Made by a program: the position numbers and the translations under genes. The notes under the pieces were generated by a model. The model was not told where the DNA came from. It worked only from the letters and a program-made list of their open reading frames with translations, and ran no database searches. DNA of 28,112 nucleotides from Clostridium sp. CAG:793 (GTDB lineage Bacteria; Bacillota; Clostridia; TANB77; CAG-508), in the NCBI GenBank assembly GCA_000433915.1, contig HF993637.1, forward strand, positions 68,430 through 96,541, in the 5' to 3' direction. Position 1 is the first letter of the stretch. Each line of letters starts with the position of its first letter. Positions 25,063 to 28,112 of the stretch are shown piece by piece.

Positions 25063-26526
25063 ATGGAATTTGAAGATGAAGTAAAAGAAATGATAGATTG
25101 TCATCAAGAAGGTGATTATTTGGACTTTAAAGAGTATGATTATCAAAAGGATCATAAGGAAGAATTAGTTAAAGATATATTAGCTTTAGCAAATTCACAC
25201 AGTATTAGAAATAAATATATTATAATTGGTGCGGTTGAGGAAAATAATGCATGTACAAAATTAAGAGAAATTGACACAAAACAAATAAGAGATGAAGCTG
25301 AATTTCAACAAATAATCAATACATATATATATGAAAATTTGATTGTTAATTACAGAATATTAAATATTGATGGAAAAAATATTCTTGTAATTCAAATACC
25401 AGTAATTAATAATTCAAACAGACCATTTATGGTAAAAAAACAAATTGGAAAATTAAAAGAAAATGAAATATATATTAGAAAAGGAAGTACAACAAGTATA
25501 GCGAATAAAAAAGATCTTGAGTATATGTTTAAAGAAAACAAAAATAGTAAATTAGTGGTTCAATCATACTCAGATGGAAATTTGTTTGATAAAATACAGT
25601 TATCAGAAGTTAATTCAATAATAGAGAAATATAAAGAGAAAAAATTTGAAAAATTAAAGCAACTTGTTAATGATATTAACCAATTAAAAGGAAAAGAATT
25701 TTCATTTGGAGTAGGAGTGTCTTTTTTAATAAGTGATGAAGTTGTTAAAATTGATGATGAAAAAGAAAGTTTTATAAAAGAAGAATTAAAAGATTTAAAT
25801 TTAGAATATGAAGATTTTATATTTGAATTTAAAAATATTAGATGGAAAACTACTTTCAATGGAGGTGGTCTAAGTCCAATTAGTAAAACTCTATACGGAG
25901 ATAAAAATGAAATAGATAGATATTGGAAGTTAAAAGAGCTAGATAGTTATATACTTGAATATTTAGCAATAAATTACTATTGTAAAGGATTACCTAAAAT
26001 ATATAACACTAATTTAGTTCTTTCAAATATAGGAAATTATCTTGATGAAGATATAGAATTAAAATTAATTATAGATAAAGATGTATTTATAGGAAAGGAT
26101 ACACTTATTGTTAAAAATGATGTAATTAAATATTTAGGAAATATGTATAATGATTTAAAAGAAGACTTGATAGAATGCCCAAGAGTAAGTAGTATAGATG
26201 AGTATTATTATCCAGCTATAGCAACTGCTACATCATCACATATTCCATCATATATAGGAGCAATGTATAGTAGTAAACAAACATATTTAGATGAATTAAA
26301 GGAGAAAGCAGATGATTTTAAATATGACATAGATGATATATTTGAAAATTCAATATATGAAGAAGATAATAAGATAATAATAAAAACCGATTTTAAAAAA
26401 CTAATGCATAATAAATCAATGTTCTTAAAATCTAAAATATTATTCAAAAGTAATAAAATAAAAATTGATTATGAAATAAGATCTAAAAATAGCTCAAAAA
26501 TTATAAAAGAAAGTATAACAAGCTAG
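25063..26526 (+). CDS. AlbA_2 (Schlafen-type) putative ATP/nucleic-acid-binding protein
   Basis: 487 aa, uninterrupted. AlbA_2 domain at about residues 10-155: E-G-D-Y-L-D-F-K-E-Y (equivalent of the E-x-x-x-x-E-F-K core), H-K-E-E-L-V-K-D-I-L-A-L-A-N-S, Y-I-I-I-G-A-V-E, and R-P-F-M-V-K-K then I-Y-I-R-K-G-S-T-T. The domain is shared with Schlafen-like proteins and with DNA-binding/defence-associated proteins. The remaining 330 residues are charged, mostly helical-looking and not recognised; no helicase or HTH motif is evident. AAGGGG lies upstream of the ATG. A membrane protein begins 13 bases after its stop, so they probably form a two-gene unit. It is the only large intact gene in the decayed 23-28 kb zone, which suggests later arrival or selection. 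Confidence 0.8.
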   Translation: MEFEDEVKEMIDCHQEGDYLDFKEYDYQKDHKEELVKDILALANSHSIRNKYIIIGAVEENNACTKLREIDTKQIRDEAEFQQIINTYIYENLIVNYRILNIDGKNILVIQIPVINNSNRPFMVKKQIGKLKENEIYIRKGSTTSIANKKDLEYMFKENKNSKLVVQSYSDGNLFDKIQLSEVNSIIEKYKEKKFEKLKQLVNDINQLKGKEFSFGVGVSFLISDEVVKIDDEKESFIKEELKDLNLEYEDFIFEFKNIRWKTTFNGGGLSPISKTLYGDKNEIDRYWKLKELDSYILEYLAINYYCKGLPKIYNTNLVLSNIGNYLDEDIELKLIIDKDVFIGKDTLIVKNDVIKYLGNMYNDLKEDLIECPRVSSIDEYYYPAIATATSSHIPSYIGAMYSSKQTYLDELKEKADDFKYDIDDIFENSIYEEDNKIIIKTDFKKLMHNKSMFLKSKILFKSNKIKIDYEIRSKNSSKIIKESITS

Positions 26527-26539
26527 GAAAGAGGAATTT

Positions 26540-27336
26540 ATGATAGTAAGTTTGATAATAATGATTGTAATAATGGTAGCGTTTGGAATTTTTACATATA
26601 AAGAATATAAAAAATGTAATAGTTTATTAGAAAAAATATTATATGTATGTGTTTATTTTATAGTATTGGCACCAATCATAATATATTATTGTGATAGATT
26701 CAATATTCCTTCAATGCTAACATTAGATAAAAATTTAGATACGCAAAGTTGGTTATCATTTTGTGGAAATTATATATCGAGTATAGTTTCAGCAATTATA
26801 GGAGCTTTGGCTTTAGTGTTAATGACAAAATATCAAATAAGAAAGAATGATGAAGAGAATGAAAAAAGGAGTTCAGAGAATAATAGAATACAAAATATGC
26901 CTTTATTAAAATATAAAATAGAAACTAGTTCTCAAAATCAGAAAATTGATATAGATCATTTAATAATAAGTAAATATAGTGGAAAAACAACTAGCTCTTA
27001 TGAATTAAATATATCTATAAAAAATATAGGATTGAACAGCGTAAAAAAATAATTGTAGATTTAGAATCAGATATGTTTTCTGAAAGATATAGATTATTAG
27101 GAGCAGATACACAAATACCAATTGAAAAAAATGAAAATAAGGAAATATATAGATATTTTGTTTTGGAAAGTGGAAAGGAATATTTAATGAATTTGAAAGT
27201 TCATTATGAAGATGTTTTACAAAATTGGTATTTACAGACTGTGGAAATAAATTATAACGCAACTAAAATAAACAATGGTACAAGTCAAATAGGGCAAGTA
27301 TCTTATAAGGTCAATGAGGAACAATTAATAAATTAA
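26540..27336 (+). pseudogene. Three-helix membrane protein, frameshifted at an A7 tract
   Basis: The first frame (26540-27052) has hydrophobic segments at about residues 2-17, 32-50 and 74-95, with Q-S-W-L-S-F-C-G-N-Y-I before the third, then a charged soluble domain with M-P-L-L-K-Y-K-I. It stops in A7-TAA at 27043-27052. With one more A the frame would continue through I-I-V-D-L-E-S-D-M and the second frame to 27336, about 265 aa. The W-L-S-F-x-G-x-Y-I type of protein is common but uncharacterised. RBS AGAGG precedes the ATG. Could be decay, slippage-controlled expression or a homopolymer read error. Confidence 0.7.
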
Positions 27337-27337
27337 A

Positions 27338-27385
27338 ATAATATTTCAATATTAGATTTATAATAAGAAAAAATTGAAATATTAT
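27338..27385. repeat. 13-bp inverted repeat after the membrane protein gene
   Basis: ATAATATTTCAAT (27338-27350) pairs perfectly with 27373-27385, separated by 22 bases. It starts two bases after the stop codon. No T run follows on either strand, so it is a weak terminator or mRNA-end stabiliser. From here to about 27600 I see only AT-rich sequence with a 64-codon TTG-started frame (27422-27616) that lacks an RBS and any recognisable family. Confidence 0.5.
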
Positions 27386-27600
27386 AAAAATAGAGTTATA
27401 ATTTAATTATAAAATTAGCTATTGAAACTATTAGTTATCATTATCCTAACTCTAGAACTTATATGTTTGCCAGAATCATTTTTTATAGACATCTTTGTAA
27501 TATTTAATGAATTTATGATTAATGAAATTATTATGAAGGGAGAGGATATTGTCAAAAAATTAATGAAAAGTAAAAAAGCCTCTAGTATATTATTTTATAT

Positions 27601-27683
27601 GGAGATGTTCGGTTAATATAATATGGCTAATAGTGTATATATAGACTGAGGCTTAAAATGGTGCAAATCCATTGTCTCCACCA
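27601..27683 (+). ncRNA. tRNA-like/tmRNA-end-like remnant, possible attachment site
   Basis: The 3' end reads GTCTCCACCA, typical of tmRNA. Just upstream, AATGG (27657-27661) and CCATT (27669-27673) form a 5-bp T-stem around the 7-base loop TGCAAAT. The 5' GGAGAT at 27601 can pair with GTCTCC at 27674-27679 (one G-U) as an acceptor stem. The 3' acceptor strand is one base short, the T-loop lacks the usual TTC, and the interior (about 45 bases) has no clear D or anticodon arm and no room for a tag reading frame. So this is probably a fossil or a duplicated gene end left by integration at ssrA, not a working tmRNA. Confidence 0.4.
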
Positions 27684-27708
27684 AGACTTCTTCGTGAAGT
27701 CTTTTTTA
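27683..27708 (+). terminator. Rho-independent terminator after the tRNA-like sequence
   Basis: AAGACTTC (27683-27690) pairs perfectly with GAAGTCTT (27696-27703), loop TTCGT, followed by a T run. It begins at the last A of CCA, the position expected for a terminator of a stable RNA gene. Confidence 0.85.
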
Positions 27709-27710
27709 GA

Positions 27711-28021
27711 TGGAAGGAATTTATAAAAAAATGGAATCAGATCTAACTAAAAGGTGATACTTGTTTTTGTGGTATTGGACATTGGAATAGGACAAATTTA
27801 GAAATCTGCTTAATTGGAACAAAATGAACTATAAAAAGAAAATAAAATAAAGTATCACAAATAATTGATACACATATAGAAGAATACAGTAAGAAACCTG
27901 CAATAGTAAGAGATAAATAATTGAACTTGTAGAAAATATGCCTAGAATAGAATTGTTTGCAAGACAAACAGTAGATGACTGGGACTGTTGGAAAAATGAG
28001 GTATGTATAGGTTTAAAATAG
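27711..28021 (+). pseudogene. MT-A70 adenine methyltransferase remnant, copy 2
   Basis: Read in pieces: K-G-D-T-C-F-C-G-I-G-H-W-N-R-T-N-L-E-I-C-L-I-G-T-K (the family's middle motif), then T-H-I-E-E-Y-S-K-K-P-A-I-V-R-D-K, then M-P-R-I-E-L-F-A-R-Q-T-V-D-D-W-D-C-W to a stop at 28019-28021. Lesions: TAA at 27744, TGA at 27825, a shift between 27830 and 27850, and one missing A near 27916 relative to copy 1. The N-terminal half with D-P-P-W is absent, the fragment starting straight after the terminator. It overlaps copy 1 only in the C-terminal segment. Confidence 0.8.
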
Positions 28022-28112
28022 ATATGTCACAAGAACATTGAAAATAAAATATTGAAAAGAGAGCACAAAAATGATATTGTTTAAATGACCAAAAATAAAC
28101 ATATCGGAGGTG
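28022..28112 (+). other. Intergenic tail ending in a Shine-Dalgarno site
   Basis: No gene seen. The final bases, CGGAGGTG at 28105-28112, look like a strong ribosome binding site for a gene that starts just beyond the window. Confidence 0.5.

Noticed and set aside
27422..27616. 64-codon TTG-started frame as a gene
   Set aside because: No RBS at the TTG, no recognisable family, low-complexity hydrophobic sequence, and its end runs into the tRNA-like sequence.

Overview
The window is AT-rich DNA with short intergenic gaps, A/G-rich Shine-Dalgarno sites (aaggag, aaagga), near-consensus SigA promoters and Gram-positive gene families (RicT/PSP1, CwlD, YabE-like Rpf protein, OmpR-type two-component pair, LPXTG-type sorting signal, cohesin and dockerin). 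This points to a low-GC Clostridia-type Firmicute, probably a spore-former or recent descendant of one and plausibly gut-associated. Species cannot be named from the sequence alone.

Layout. 1-3376 (+): end of a LemA-family gene, a secreted G5/lysozyme-like Rpf-type protein behind a perfect extended -10 promoter, exonuclease III, and an AI-2E family permease. 3348-4059 (-): a CwlD-type amidase gene broken by one extra base. 4191-11867 (+): a giant cyclic beta-1,2-glucan synthase-like protein (GT84 + glycoamylase-like + GH94). 12078-15108 (+): a secreted protein of Ig-like repeats ending in a type I dockerin, followed by a wall-anchored cohesin protein with an MPKTG sorting signal. This is a two-gene cellulosome-style pair. 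15227-20312 (+): a housekeeping run of response regulator, histidine kinase with almost no extracellular part, signal peptidase I, DNA polymerase III delta', RicT and an 8Fe ferredoxin with its own promoter and a strong terminator. 20531-22679 (-): a TIGR01212/YtqA-type radical SAM protein and an M14 zinc carboxypeptidase.

From about 22.8 kb to the end the character changes to accessory and decaying DNA: diverged direct repeats, a MazG-like pyrophosphohydrolase, a frameshifted small membrane protein, a ParB-like pseudogene, two separate remnants of an MT-A70 adenine methyltransferase, an intact AlbA_2 (Schlafen-type) ATP-binding protein with a frameshifted three-helix membrane partner between them, and a tRNA-like sequence ending GTCTCCACCA beside a terminator. 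ParB plus MT-A70 suggests the wreck of an integrated plasmid-like or conjugative element; no integrase, relaxase or transposase is visible.

How it fits together. The left two thirds is mainly cell-envelope biology: wall lytic enzymes, a periplasmic/surface glucan synthase, a protein-protein surface assembly and signal peptidase. The most interesting intact system is the dockerin/cohesin pair without any enzyme module. The most interesting accessory structure is the AlbA_2/membrane pair flanked by two methyltransferase fragments. Several lesions (extra base in cwlD, A7 tracts where A8 is expected) could be assembly errors, and read-level checking decides between that and real decay.
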